Below the pieces are notes generated by a model, which was given only the letters and a program-made list of their open reading frames with translations, had not been told where the DNA came from and made no database searches. A program made the position numbers and the translations under genes. Positions 38,880 through 48,129 of a stretch of DNA of 64,000 nt are shown here, piece after piece. Source of the stretch: Ideonella_A sp963843805 (GTDB taxonomy: Bacteria > Pseudomonadota > Gammaproteobacteria > Burkholderiales > Burkholderiaceae_C); contig CAWJLY010000011.1 of the NCBI GenBank assembly GCA_963843805.1, positions 62,001-126,000 of the forward strand. Direction: 5' to 3'. The first letter of the stretch is position 1; every line of letters begins with the position of its first letter.

Positions 38880-41587
38880 ACGCGCAAGGCATCACGGGCT
38901 TTCCGTATTACCTCGGGGTCAACTCGTTGACCGACCTGGCCAGCCGCGGCGACCGCGTCTGCGTGCTCAACATCCTGGGCGGCGAATCGCGCCAGGTGAC
39001 ACCGACCAGCCATGCCTTTTCCGGTGGCAACGTGGTGTTCGGTACCTCGCCGGGCCGCGGCGGGCAAAAGCTGAAGACCGCCGCCGGCGACATCCCGGTC
39101 TTCAACAATGTGCGCGAAGGGTTGAATGCCGGCCATGCGTTCAATACCGGCGTGGTCTACCTGCCGCCGTCGGGGGTGCGCGACGGCGTGGCCGAGTTGA
39201 TCCGCGTCAACCCGGGCCTGAAGAAGATCGTCATCGTGACCGAGAAAATTTCGGTGCACGACGCACGCGAAATCCGTGCGATGGCGCAGGGTTCGGGCGT
39301 CGACATCATCGGCGGCAACTGCCTGGGTGTGGCCGATTCATGGAGCCGGGTGCGCATCGGCGGTGCGCTGGGCGGTGATCATCCGGATGAAACATTGATC
39401 CAGGGAACCGTCGCGATCTTCTCGAATTCGGGTGGTTTCACGACCACGATCGCACAGTATCTGAGCACTGAAGGCTGGGGCACCACCACGCTGGTGTCGT
39501 CGGGCAAGGACGTCTACATCCACTACGGCGCGCGCGACTTTGCGCATGCCTTCCGCAACGACGGCCGCTCGCGTGCCGCGGTGTTGTATGTGGAGCCGGG
39601 CGGCTACTACGAGCGCGAAGTCGATTTCGGCAAGCCGGTGGTGGCCTGCGTGGTCGGCCGCTGGAAAGCCAAGCTGACCCGCGCCGTCGGCCATGCCGGT
39701 GCGATGGCCGGCGCCGGCGACAGCGCGCAGGACAAGGAGCGCTGGTTCATGGAGGCGTTCGGCGTCGATGCCTTGTTCACGCCCGACAATCCGGTGGTCT
39801 CGCGCAAGGGTGCGGTGGTGACCAACATCGCGCACATCCCGGCTGCGCTGACGGCGGTGATGGCGCTCGGTGGTGCCAAGCCCGACTTCGCGCCGCGCGG
39901 CAGCCTGTCGCTCAAACCCTGGATGGCCAACGACCAGGGTATCGCGCTGCCCGCCGAACTGGCGCTGGCGCCGGTGATTGCACCCGAGCCTTACGCGGCG
40001 CAGATTGCCGTGCTCGGCCAGCAGGTCGGTGCAGTCATTGCCCGGCAGAACATGAAGGACAAGTCGGGCGCGTCGGTGATGGATGGCAAGACCCAGGTCA
40101 CCTCGGTGCACGGGCATTCGGTGCTCGACCTCGCGCTGCAGCCGCTGCAGGCCAATTTCGCGCTGCCGCTGGTCCATGAGGCGGCCGGACCGAACGACCG
40201 CGCGATGCTCGACATCGCGGTGGCCGGTGAGGTCAATCTGGTCGGCGATCCGATCCTGGTGGCGATCGACGCAGCACGATCTGCCGGCAATTCGCCCAAT
40301 ACCGTGATGGCCGCCGCCGCCGCCATCGTCGGCCCGAAACGCGTCGAACGTGCATTGGCTTGCAGCCGCGCCTTGATCGATCTGTTTGCCGGCTCCGGGT
40401 TGCTGGAGGGCCACCACGTCGATTTCGATACGTCGACGATCCACCTCGACGACGCGACGCGGGCGCTGTTCACGGCGCGCGCGGACGAGGCGTCGGATAC
40501 CCACCCGGCGGCGATGCTGAAGGCGGTGAAGGCACGCGGCGCGAAATCGGTATTTCTCGATTTCCTGCTGCGCCAGGATATCGCGCTGTCGCGCGACGCC
40601 ATCCTGGCCGCGATCTCGACAACGATCGCCTGGGGGCCGTTGACACGCAAACGGATCAGCCGCCTGACCGCCGAGACGCTGCCGTGGTACCTGCGCCTGT
40701 ACGGCGTGATGATCGGCGCGACGATTCCGGCCGACCGCCACCAGTGGGGCGTGCTGGCGGGTATCCCGCAGGCCGAGCGATATGGCTCGTGGACGATGGC
40801 CGACCTGTGTTACCTCGCAACGACCGGCAAGAAGCCGACCGCCGAGCAGGCGCAGCCGCTGCAGATCCTGATCGGGCTGCTGATCTCCAACGGCCCGGGC
40901 TCGATCTCCGCGCAGGGCGCCAAGGGAGCGGTCTCGGCCGACGGTCCGCAAACGCCGGGCCGGGTACAGATCAACAAGGCGATGGTCGGCTTTCTGACCC
41001 ACACCGGCTACAGCCATGGTGGCAACGGCTTCGAAGGCATGGCGTTCCTGCTGGAGCAGTTCAAGGGCCAGAACCTGAAAGACCCGACCGACCCGGAGCA
41101 CGGTATCGACCTGAAAGCGATGGCGAAAGCGTTCGCCAAGACCTACAAGGCCGAGAAAGGCGAGGCCAAGGAGGCCGGCAGCGAATTGCGCGCACTGCCC
41201 GGTGTGCACCACCCGGTTTTCAAGGGCAAGCCGGTCAACCACGATCCGCGCGAGCGCTTCATTGCCGAGTTCATGGCCGAGCGCGGCCAGTACAACGTAT
41301 TCCACGCCTTCTATCGCGAGCTGGTGCAGGCCTTGTACGACCAGGGCGCTACGCCTTATGTGTTCTGCGTCAACATCGATGCGGTGATTGCCGCGTTGTT
41401 GCTGTCGCTGCTGTGGACCGACTACAGCGCCGGCACCTTGAGCGAACGTGATCTGGAAACGGCTGCCTTTACGGTGTTCCTGTACGGACGGATGATCGGC
41501 GCCGCAGCCGAGATCGACGACCACTTGAACCGGGGCAGAAACATGGACACACGCACGCCGGAGTCACAGGTCGCGTTTGTGGCCTGA
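38876..41587 (+). CDS. ATP-citrate lyase-like alpha subunit with C-terminal citrate-synthase-homology domain
   Basis: A 903-residue protein. Residues 1 to about 330 are a SucD-like CoA-binding and ligase module; the phospho-histidine motif GHAGA has His at residue 273. The C-terminal third resembles the citrate-synthase-like lyase module of ACLY: SHGGNGFEGMAFLLEQF, then HH in GVHHPVFKGKPVNHDPRER (about 778), Asp in CVNIDAVIAAL (about 835) and FLYGRMIGAAAEIDDHLNRG. Where ACLY has a DHG motif, this protein has SNG (LLISNGPGS). It is about 300 residues longer than bacterial AclA, the excess lying in the middle. It probably cleaves a citryl-CoA-like thioester made by the beta subunit. Confidence 0.78.
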   Translation: MNAQGITGFPYYLGVNSLTDLASRGDRVCVLNILGGESRQVTPTSHAFSGGNVVFGTSPGRGGQKLKTAAGDIPVFNNVREGLNAGHAFNTGVVYLPPSGVRDGVAELIRVNPGLKKIVIVTEKISVHDAREIRAMAQGSGVDIIGGNCLGVADSWSRVRIGGALGGDHPDETLIQGTVAIFSNSGGFTTTIAQYLSTEGWGTTTLVSSGKDVYIHYGARDFAHAFRNDGRSRAAVLYVEPGGYYEREVDFGKPVVACVVGRWKAKLTRAVGHAGAMAGAGDSAQDKERWFMEAFGVDALFTPDNPVVSRKGAVVTNIAHIPAALTAVMALGGAKPDFAPRGSLSLKPWMANDQGIALPAELALAPVIAPEPYAAQIAVLGQQVGAVIARQNMKDKSGASVMDGKTQVTSVHGHSVLDLALQPLQANFALPLVHEAAGPNDRAMLDIAVAGEVNLVGDPILVAIDAARSAGNSPNTVMAAAAAIVGPKRVERALACSRALIDLFAGSGLLEGHHVDFDTSTIHLDDATRALFTARADEASDTHPAAMLKAVKARGAKSVFLDFLLRQDIALSRDAILAAISTTIAWGPLTRKRISRLTAETLPWYLRLYGVMIGATIPADRHQWGVLAGIPQAERYGSWTMADLCYLATTGKKPTAEQAQPLQILIGLLISNGPGSISAQGAKGAVSADGPQTPGRVQINKAMVGFLTHTGYSHGGNGFEGMAFLLEQFKGQNLKDPTDPEHGIDLKAMAKAFAKTYKAEKGEAKEAGSELRALPGVHHPVFKGKPVNHDPRERFIAEFMAERGQYNVFHAFYRELVQALYDQGATPYVFCVNIDAVIAALLLSLLWTDYSAGTLSERDLETAAFTVFLYGRMIGAAAEIDDHLNRGRNMDTRTPESQVAFVA

Positions 41588-41697
41588 ACGGTGCGACGGG
41601 AGCGAAGCAACAACATGGATCGACGGCCTTGCCGGCGCGCTGGTTGGGCGTCGACTTCCAAACTCGCTGAAATGCAATCCGGCACCGAGGATCTCCG

Positions 41698-42204
41698 ATG
41701 AACATGCCCGCCCACCAACTGACGATGACGGTGCTGATGACACCGGATACAGCCAATTTCGCCGGCAAGGTGCATGGCGGGACGATCCTGAAGCTGCTCG
41801 ACCAGGTGGCGTTTGCCTGTGCCAGCCGATATTGCGGCCGTTATGTGGTGACCTTGTCGGTTGATCAGGTCATGTTCCGGCAACCGATCCATGTCGGCGA
41901 GCTGGTCACCTTCAGCGCCAGCGTCAATTACACCGGCACGTCGTCGATGGAGGTGGGCATCAAGGTGGTGGCGGAAGATATCCGCAGCCAGGCAACGCGC
42001 CATGTCAACAGTTGTTTTTTCACGATGGTGGCAATGGACGATGATCGGAGATCGGTGCCGGTGCCACCGCTGCGGCCGTTCAGCCCCGACGAGCGGCGAC
42101 GCCACGCCGCTGCCATCGTGCGCAAGGACCTGCGTCGCAACATGGAGCGCCTGGCTGCCGAGGCGAGGGGCGCGCCCTCGATCCAACCCGCCGATCCCGG
42201 CTGA
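41698..42204 (+). CDS. acyl-CoA thioesterase, hotdog fold (YciA/BACH-like)
   Basis: A 168-residue cytoplasmic thioesterase. The hotdog signature GKVHGGTILKLLDQVAFACA contains the catalytic acidic residue (Asp in LLDQ) and the HGG turn, followed by DQVMFRQPIHVGELVTFSAS and YTGTSSMEVGIKVVAED. A basic C-terminal tail (RRHAAAIVRKDLRRNMERL) extends beyond the core. It lies 110 bases after the lyase-like gene on the same strand, so it may clear acyl-CoA products of that enzyme, but it could equally be a general housekeeping thioesterase. Confidence 0.92.
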   Translation: MNMPAHQLTMTVLMTPDTANFAGKVHGGTILKLLDQVAFACASRYCGRYVVTLSVDQVMFRQPIHVGELVTFSASVNYTGTSSMEVGIKVVAEDIRSQATRHVNSCFFTMVAMDDDRRSVPVPPLRPFSPDERRRHAAAIVRKDLRRNMERLAAEARGAPSIQPADPG

Positions 42205-42396
42205 AACCGCCAATCGGCCTCAATAACCTGCAAGTTTGTCGGGCGGAAGGTGCGGCGCGCCCGCTCGATGGGCACCGATGCGCGGCGAGCGGGCAATGAA
42301 CAAGATGTAACGGTGGATTGGGCCCGCGACCCTAGTTGTTTTTGCCCCATTGCCGCATTTCGATCGGCGGTTGTGTTTATGATGCTGCACTGCAAC

Positions 42397-42744
42397 ATGA
42401 AAACGACAGCAACCCTCCAACTGGCGCTCGACGATCTGATCGCCGATCTGCGCCACTCGCGCCGACTCGACGATCTGGGCCGACTCGCCTTGCTCGCCTA
42501 CTGCGAAGTACGACGCTGGGCTCGCCACGCGGGCCAGCCCGAGTTGTCTGAGTTTTCGGCAGAAATGATGACAGGCAGTCCGCACACCAGTCGGGAAGCA
42601 TTCCTCGACTTCATCGACCGTCTGCTGTTCGAACTGCTGCGCATCCAGCGTGAGTTCGAACCCGCTGGACCGGTGACGAGCGTGGGAACTTCAGCTTCCC
42701 GGGCCGACGTCGGGCCGCGTGCGACCGAATCGATGGCATCCTGA
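42397..42744 (+). CDS. small conserved-looking helical protein of unknown function
   Basis: A 115-residue protein, MKTTATLQLALDDLIADLRH onward, predicted mostly alpha-helical. A polar, variable tail (GPVTSVGTSASRADVG) follows a helical core with LGRLALLAYCEVRRWARHAG and REAFLDFIDRLLFELLRIQ. I recognise no domain and assign no function. The base composition and third-position GC preference fit a real gene of this genome. An upstream ATG pair at 42379 is an alternative start. It is convergent with the second TRAP operon. Confidence 0.55.
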   Translation: MKTTATLQLALDDLIADLRHSRRLDDLGRLALLAYCEVRRWARHAGQPELSEFSAEMMTGSPHTSREAFLDFIDRLLFELLRIQREFEPAGPVTSVGTSASRADVGPRATESMAS

Positions 42745-42872
42745 CGCATCACCGGTACGCGTCGACATCCGAACAACGCGGCACCGCCCCCAGGCAGGGC
42801 GTCTTGCAGCCGATGCGCAAGCGCCTGTTTCGTCGGTCTCGGCTGAGCGGCAAAACTCGACGCGTGCCATCG

Positions 42873-45068
42873 TCAGGCCGTCTCGAGCCGCGCCGATCGG
42901 ATTCCGGTGCGCCGATGCCACCACAGGATGGCCAGCACCGCCGGCACCGAAACCGCGGCCACCTTGGCATTGCCGAACACCAGCGACATCGAGAAGATGT
43001 TCAGCGCCACAAAGGCGACGCGGCCGATGCGGTGACCGGCGTGGCCGGTGTAGGCTGCACCCAAGCCCATCACCGCGACGATCGCCGAGACCGCGGCAAC
43101 CAGGAAGGGGCCCCAGCTGAAGTCGATCAGCAGCAGTGCCGGCGTGTAGACGAAGGCGAACGGGACCAGCGCCTTGCCCATCGACAGGCGAAATGCCGTC
43201 ATGCCGGTTCGCATCGGCTCGCTGCGCGCAATGCCGGCAGCAGCAAACGCGGCCAGCGCCACCGGCGGCGTGACGTCGGCCAGCACGCCGAAATAGAAGA
43301 CGAAAAAATGGGTTGCCAGTTGCGGCACGCCAAGCTGCGCCAGCGCGGGTGCAACGATTGCGGCGAGGATGATGTAGGTGGGTGTGGTCGGCACCCCCGA
43401 GCCCATGATGATGCATGCGCAGGCGGTAAAAAACAGCCCGAACAGAATGGTCAGCTGATTCAATTGCAACCAGCCCGTGAAGTCGAATGCGATCAGCGCT
43501 TGCGCGGCGACACCCGACAGGTCGAGCACCCAGGCCGAAAATTTGAAGCCCATGCCGGTCAGCGTGGTGATGCCGAGAACAAAGCCGACGCAGGCGCACG
43601 CCGCGCCGATGCCGAGCGCCGATTTGGCACCCATCTCGAAGCCCTGGATCAGCGCACGCGGCCCGACCGTCATCCCCGACATGCCCTTGCCCAGCGGCCC
43701 GAGCAGCTTCGGAATCCATGAACACGCCACCGTCAGCGTGATGCCCCAGAAGGCGGCGAGAAACGGCGTGTACTGCATCAGCAGCAGCGTCACCATCACG
43801 ATCAACGGGATGAACAAGTGCCACGAGCTTTTCAGCACCGCAAGCAGCGAGGGAATCTCGGACGGGTCCATGCCGGCCAACTTGAGGCGCCGCGATTCGA
43901 GGTGCACCATGTACAGAATTGCGAAATAGTGCAGTGCGGCCGGTACCACGGCAACCAGGATCAGCTGGTTGTAGGGGATGCCCAGGGTCTCGGCCATGAT
44001 GAAGGCTGCAGCACCCATGATGGGTGGCGTGACCTGCCCGCCGCAAGAGGCCGATGCCTCGACGGCGCCGGCAAATCGTGGTGAAAATCCGACCTTCTTC
44101 ATCAGCGGGATCGTCATCACGCCGGTCGTCACGGTATTGGCGATCGCCGACCCGGAGATCATGCCGAACAGTCCCGACGACACCACACTGACCTTGGCCG
44201 GGCCGCCGGAAAAGCGGCCGGCTGCAATGGTTGCCAGGTTGACGAACAACTGGCCCAGGCCGGTCAGCTGGGCCATGATGCCGAACAGCACGAAGTGGAA
44301 GACGAAGGTGGCGACGACCCCGACCGGAATGCCGTAGATGCCTTCGGTTCCCTTGTACAAATGGGCAACGACGCGCGGTACGCTATAGCCACGGTGCGCG
44401 AGCCCGCCGGGCAGGTAGGGGCCGAAGATGCCGTACAGCACGGTGGCAATTGCCAGCAGCGGCAGGAAGATGCCCATCGTCCGGCGCGTGGCCTCGATCA
44501 CCATCGCGATGGCAATCACGCCCACCATCAGATCGATCGGTGTATGGGCGCCCGGCCGCTCAAGAAAAATGGTATCGAAGAAAATCAGCAGATAAAGCGA
44601 GAACCCGGCCGCCAGCGCAGCGAAGATCCAGTCGCGCAGCGGGATGTGGTGGTGGCTGCCGTCGTAGGCGCGAAACGGCAGTGACAGACCGGCAATCGAC
44701 AGCATCACGATGCTGAACGCCGCCGTCGCGGCGGGCGGTATCGGGTCCGATATGGCGACGGTCAGCCGCCAGGCGAGGACCAGATAAAAAACCGCCAGCC
44801 CGATCGAGACGGCCCATTCCCAGGCGCCGCCGAGCCGCTTCGGCCGCGGAAAGACCAGAAAGCATAGGCCCAGCACCACGCTCAGGTGAATGGCCCGATG
44901 GGCGATCTCGTTTTCGAGGCCGAAGCCCGCGGTGTAGTAATGCCAGCTCGACAAGCCGACCGCCAGCACGGTGACGATGCCTGCCGCCAGGCCGGCCAGC
45001 CGGCGAAAACTCGACTCGGGGTCGAACTGCTCGATCAGGCGGTCGATCTCGGCTTGGTCGGCACTCAT
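42873..45068 (-). CDS. TAXI-type TRAP transporter fused 4TM/12TM permease (second system)
   Basis: A 731-residue intact fused permease. The DctQ-like part spans roughly the first 200 residues. The DctM part begins near GVIAIAMVIEATRRTMG and contains GMISGSAIANTVTTGVMTIP and MGSGVPTTPTYIILAAIVAP, the two half-repeat signatures, and FGVLADVTPPVALAAFAAAG. It imports an organic acid supplied by the binding protein two genes upstream. A DUF1850 gene lies between them. The three genes form a minus-strand operon, divergent from an FAD oxidoreductase gene. Ligand unknown. Confidence 0.95.
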   Translation of the reverse strand: MSADQAEIDRLIEQFDPESSFRRLAGLAAGIVTVLAVGLSSWHYYTAGFGLENEIAHRAIHLSVVLGLCFLVFPRPKRLGGAWEWAVSIGLAVFYLVLAWRLTVAISDPIPPAATAAFSIVMLSIAGLSLPFRAYDGSHHHIPLRDWIFAALAAGFSLYLLIFFDTIFLERPGAHTPIDLMVGVIAIAMVIEATRRTMGIFLPLLAIATVLYGIFGPYLPGGLAHRGYSVPRVVAHLYKGTEGIYGIPVGVVATFVFHFVLFGIMAQLTGLGQLFVNLATIAAGRFSGGPAKVSVVSSGLFGMISGSAIANTVTTGVMTIPLMKKVGFSPRFAGAVEASASCGGQVTPPIMGAAAFIMAETLGIPYNQLILVAVVPAALHYFAILYMVHLESRRLKLAGMDPSEIPSLLAVLKSSWHLFIPLIVMVTLLLMQYTPFLAAFWGITLTVACSWIPKLLGPLGKGMSGMTVGPRALIQGFEMGAKSALGIGAACACVGFVLGITTLTGMGFKFSAWVLDLSGVAAQALIAFDFTGWLQLNQLTILFGLFFTACACIIMGSGVPTTPTYIILAAIVAPALAQLGVPQLATHFFVFYFGVLADVTPPVALAAFAAAGIARSEPMRTGMTAFRLSMGKALVPFAFVYTPALLLIDFSWGPFLVAAVSAIVAVMGLGAAYTGHAGHRIGRVAFVALNIFSMSLVFGNAKVAAVSVPAVLAILWWHRRTGIRSARLETA

Positions 45069-45089
45069 CGCGATCCTGTTTCTGGTCAG

Positions 45090-45563
45090 TCAGTGGCTTG
45101 CGCAGCCGCGAGCAGACAGGGCGATCGATTGGCCGCTGCCCAGTGATCGCAACAACAACGGTGCCTGGCCGGCCACCGTGATGCGCATGCCTTGCACCGC
45201 CTGCATCACCAACGGGTCGACCACCCGATCGAGGCGCAGACGCCAGCCATCGCCATCTCGGCTCAGGCTCTCACCTGCTGCGGCGGCATTGGGCAGGCCG
45301 TAGCCGTCGCCCTCGAATCGTTCTTCGACCAGATGGGCCTGCCTGCCGCGCCACTCGTAGTGGTCGGCGACCGGTGTGCCGAGCACCGAATGGGTGAACT
45401 CGACAGTGGCCGCCGGCCTTTGCAGATCGAGTGGCAGGCGAGCCAGTTCACGTTCGCTGCGGTGCTCGGTCAGCACCAGTTCACACGCCGCCGCTGCAGG
45501 ACTGATCGATGCCAGCAACGCGCACGCTGCCGCGATGCTGGCAGCGTGGCGAGCGAGCGTCAC
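45090..45563 (-). CDS. DUF1850 domain-containing exported protein
   Basis: A 157-residue protein with a signal peptide (LARHAASIAAACALLASISPAAA) and a DUF1850 domain. The hallmark is VEFTHSVLGTPVADHYEW with LVEERFEGDGYGLP. DUF1850 proteins are regularly encoded between TAXI-TRAP binding proteins and fused permeases, as here; an accessory role in that transporter is likely but its mechanism is unknown. The GTG start at 45563 overlaps the stop of the upstream binding-protein gene. Confidence 0.88.
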   Translation of the reverse strand: MTLARHAASIAAACALLASISPAAAACELVLTEHRSERELARLPLDLQRPAATVEFTHSVLGTPVADHYEWRGRQAHLVEERFEGDGYGLPNAAAAGESLSRDGDGWRLRLDRVVDPLVMQAVQGMRITVAGQAPLLLRSLGSGQSIALSARGCASH

Positions 45564-46531
45564 TTCACGACGCCTTTTTCCTTGAAATATCTGATTGCGC
45601 CCGGGTGCATCGGCGCGGTGCCCACCGCCAAAGCGGTGGCCAGGTTGATATTTTTGCCCTGCACGTGGACCTGGCCCATGATGGCCACGTTTTCGTACAG
45701 CGCCTTGGTCACTTCGTAAGCCACGTTGTCGGCAACGCCGTCATGGGTGGCCCACACCGCCATCACCGCCAGGGTCGGCACGGCTTCGGCCTGTCCCTTG
45801 TAGCTGTTGGCCGGCAGCTGCACGCTGGCGTAGTAGGGCTGCTGTTTTTGCAAGGCGGCGATTTCGGCGCCCGCCAGCGGAATCACCTTCAGTGAATGGC
45901 TCTGGGCGAAGTCGGTCACTGCGGCGGTGGGTACACCGGCGGTGATCAGCGTGGCGTCGAGATTGCCGTCCTTGATCTTGTCGACGGCCTGGGTGAACGA
46001 TGACAGGTCTTCCTTGATATCGGCGCGTGTCATGCCATAGGCCTGCAACAGATCGGTCAACAGCTGGTATTGGCCAGAACCCGGCGATCCCGACGAGATG
46101 CTTTTGCCTTTCAGATCCTTGACGCTCTTGATGCCGGAGTCGCCGCGGGCGATCAGCTGAACGGTTTCGGGATACAACGCGCCGAGCGCCCTCACATTCT
46201 TGATCGCGCCATCCTTGAACTGGCCCTTGCCGTTGTACGCCGCGTCGAGAATGTCGGCCGCCACGAAGGCCGATTCGATATCCTTGTTGCCGAGCAGTTT
46301 GACGTTGGCCACCGAGGCGCCGGCCGCTTCGGCGGTGGCGCTGATCTTCTTGCCATCGACGACCGCCTTGTTGGAAATCAACTGCGCCAGCATGCCGCCC
46401 AGCGGGTAATAGGTGCCCCCGGTGCCCCCGGTGGCGACGCCGAAGAACATTCGCTGCTGCGCCAGCGCAGTGCCCGACGCGACGCTTGCAGCAGCGACCA
46501 GTACCAAGGCCAATCTGCGGTTGAATTTCAT
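45560..46531 (-). CDS. TAXI family TRAP transporter solute-binding subunit (second system)
   Basis: A 323-residue periplasmic binding protein. The signal peptide is MKFNRRLALVLVAAASVASG, cleaved near ALAQ. The ligand-site motif FGVATGGTGGTYYPLGGMLA is diagnostic (GGTGGTYYPLG), followed by TAEAAGASVANVKLL and KDLKGKSISSGSPGSG. It ends with the short FKEKGVVK tail common in the family. ATG 46531 is chosen because AAGGA is at the right distance; a second ATG lies two codons upstream. It is the first gene of the TAXI-DUF1850-permease operon. Confidence 0.94.
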   Translation of the reverse strand: MKFNRRLALVLVAAASVASGTALAQQRMFFGVATGGTGGTYYPLGGMLAQLISNKAVVDGKKISATAEAAGASVANVKLLGNKDIESAFVAADILDAAYNGKGQFKDGAIKNVRALGALYPETVQLIARGDSGIKSVKDLKGKSISSGSPGSGQYQLLTDLLQAYGMTRADIKEDLSSFTQAVDKIKDGNLDATLITAGVPTAAVTDFAQSHSLKVIPLAGAEIAALQKQQPYYASVQLPANSYKGQAEAVPTLAVMAVWATHDGVADNVAYEVTKALYENVAIMGQVHVQGKNINLATALAVGTAPMHPGAIRYFKEKGVVK

Positions 46532-46733
46532 TTGCATTCCTTCGGATGAATGGGACCGTCGAGCATAGCCAGTATGGGCCGCACGGCCCATCGAGAATTG
46601 CCCTGGAGGCGGTTGACCTTGTGACTGCAAGCAAACACGGGGCCAGCCCATGGTCGCAGAGCCGCGCGGCGGGCCAGAATAGGCGCCATGAACAGACAGC
46701 AGCAACGCCAGGCTTTCGTCGAAGGATTTCGTG

Positions 46734-47918
46734 ATGTCCAGCCATGACGTGATCGTGATCGGTGCCGGGGTGATCGGCACCTCGGTGGCCTGGCATCTCG
46801 CCAGACTGGGCGCCGGCCGCGTGCTGGTGCTCGAGCGCACCCAGATCGGTTCCGGGACCACCGCGCAATCGAGTGGCATCTTGCGCACGCACTATTCGGT
46901 TGTCGAAAACGTCGAGCTGGCCAGGCGTTCGTGGCAGATCTTCGATCACTTTGCCGATTACCTCGGCGATGAGGATGCGAGCGCAGGTCTTGTCAAATGT
47001 GGCTACCTGATCGCTGCGCCCGACGGCCCGAAACTCGAGCCACTGCGCGCCGCCTTGTTGGCGCAACAGCAGATGGGCATCGGCGTCCAGCTGCTGAGTC
47101 AGGCTGAAGCGTCCACGCGTTTGCCGATCTGTCGCTTCGATGATGCGGCGCTGATCGGTTTCGAGCCCGAGGCGGGTTTTGCCGATGCCTATCTGGTGGC
47201 GACCAGTCTTGCCCGGGCGGCGCGGCGCCGTGGCGTCAGGATCGTCGAAGGCGTCGAGGTCGAACAGTTGCTGCTCGACGCTGGCAAGGTGGTCGGCGTG
47301 GCGACATCACAAGGCCGCTTCGATGCGCCGCTGGTGATCAGCGCCCAGAATATCTGGGCTACCGACATCGAACGCTGGACCGGCATCACCACACCCGTCA
47401 AGGCCGAGCGACACACCGTGTTGTCGCTGGAAGGTCCGCAGGCCTATGCTTATTCGATGCCGGTCTACAAGGATCTGGGTTCGCCCGGCATGCTGTATTG
47501 CCGCAGCTACGGCGGGCGGCAGATGCTGGTCAGCGAAGGCACGGTCGGCGAGACGTTGGCCACGCCCGACAACGAACAGGGCGACATATCGATGGATGTC
47601 GTGGCCAAGGTCGGCGAGCAGGTTGCCGATCGCTTTCCGTCGTTCGAGACCGCTGGTCTGGCATCCTCCTGGACCGGCGTCTACGACGTGACACCCGACT
47701 GGAACCCGGTGCTCGGCCGCCTGCCCGATGTGCCTGGGCTGATCGTGGCCTATGGATTTTCAGGGCATGGTTTCAAGCTGTCGCCGATGGTCGGGCGCAT
47801 CCTCGCTCAGGAAGCGCTGGGGATGGCGACCGATGTGCCGCTGGCACCGTATGCATTGGAGCGGTTTCGCAGCGGACGACAGCTGATCGGGCGTTATGGG
47901 TCGGGGGCGGTATCGTGA
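46734..47918 (+). CDS. FAD-dependent oxidoreductase, DadA/sarcosine oxidase beta-like
   Basis: A 394-residue flavoprotein of the DAO family that would oxidise an amino or N-methyl group. The N-terminal FAD motif is VIVIGAGVIGTSVAWHLARL (GxGxxG) with E in LVLERTQIGSGTTAQSSG. The C-terminal FAD segment is LIVAYGFSGHGFKLSPMVG, with DWNPVLGRLP ahead of it. It is divergent from the second TAXI-TRAP operon (203-base gap), suggesting that the transporter may import its substrate or product. A decayed partial copy of this gene lies about 3.5 kb downstream at 51066-51230. Confidence 0.9.
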   Translation: MSSHDVIVIGAGVIGTSVAWHLARLGAGRVLVLERTQIGSGTTAQSSGILRTHYSVVENVELARRSWQIFDHFADYLGDEDASAGLVKCGYLIAAPDGPKLEPLRAALLAQQQMGIGVQLLSQAEASTRLPICRFDDAALIGFEPEAGFADAYLVATSLARAARRRGVRIVEGVEVEQLLLDAGKVVGVATSQGRFDAPLVISAQNIWATDIERWTGITTPVKAERHTVLSLEGPQAYAYSMPVYKDLGSPGMLYCRSYGGRQMLVSEGTVGETLATPDNEQGDISMDVVAKVGEQVADRFPSFETAGLASSWTGVYDVTPDWNPVLGRLPDVPGLIVAYGFSGHGFKLSPMVGRILAQEALGMATDVPLAPYALERFRSGRQLIGRYGSGAVS

Positions 47919-48129
47919 CGGGATTTCTTGCCGGATCGGGCCGAGTTGAGCGTGACGAGGGTGGCGGGTGGCCGGATGCTGCCACGGCACCTTGACTGAC
48001 AAGCACACGTCGGTCTCTCCTCTGCGAGATCGCAGTGGCACGGGCTAGATTCCAGGAATCTCCACGATTTCAGTTGCCGCGTCGAATCCTGGGTACCTTC
48101 ATCTCGCCGAGAGGTCGAGTAGAGCCGTC
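47919..48129. other. spacer after the FAD oxidoreductase with a degenerate repeat
   Basis: These 211 bases hold no gene. The first ~75 (gtgacgggatttcttgccgg to gagggtggcgggtggccgg) are closely matched at 51165-51224. The stretch ctctcctctgcgagatcgc near 48015 resembles the loop part of the hairpin element at 51205-51329, so a decayed member of that family may sit here. Confidence 0.45.

Noticed and set aside
39338..41524. A 728-residue minus-strand open frame
   Set aside because: It is exactly antisense to the lyase-like alpha gene, arginine- and histidine-rich, with no recognisable motif; a GC-driven shadow.
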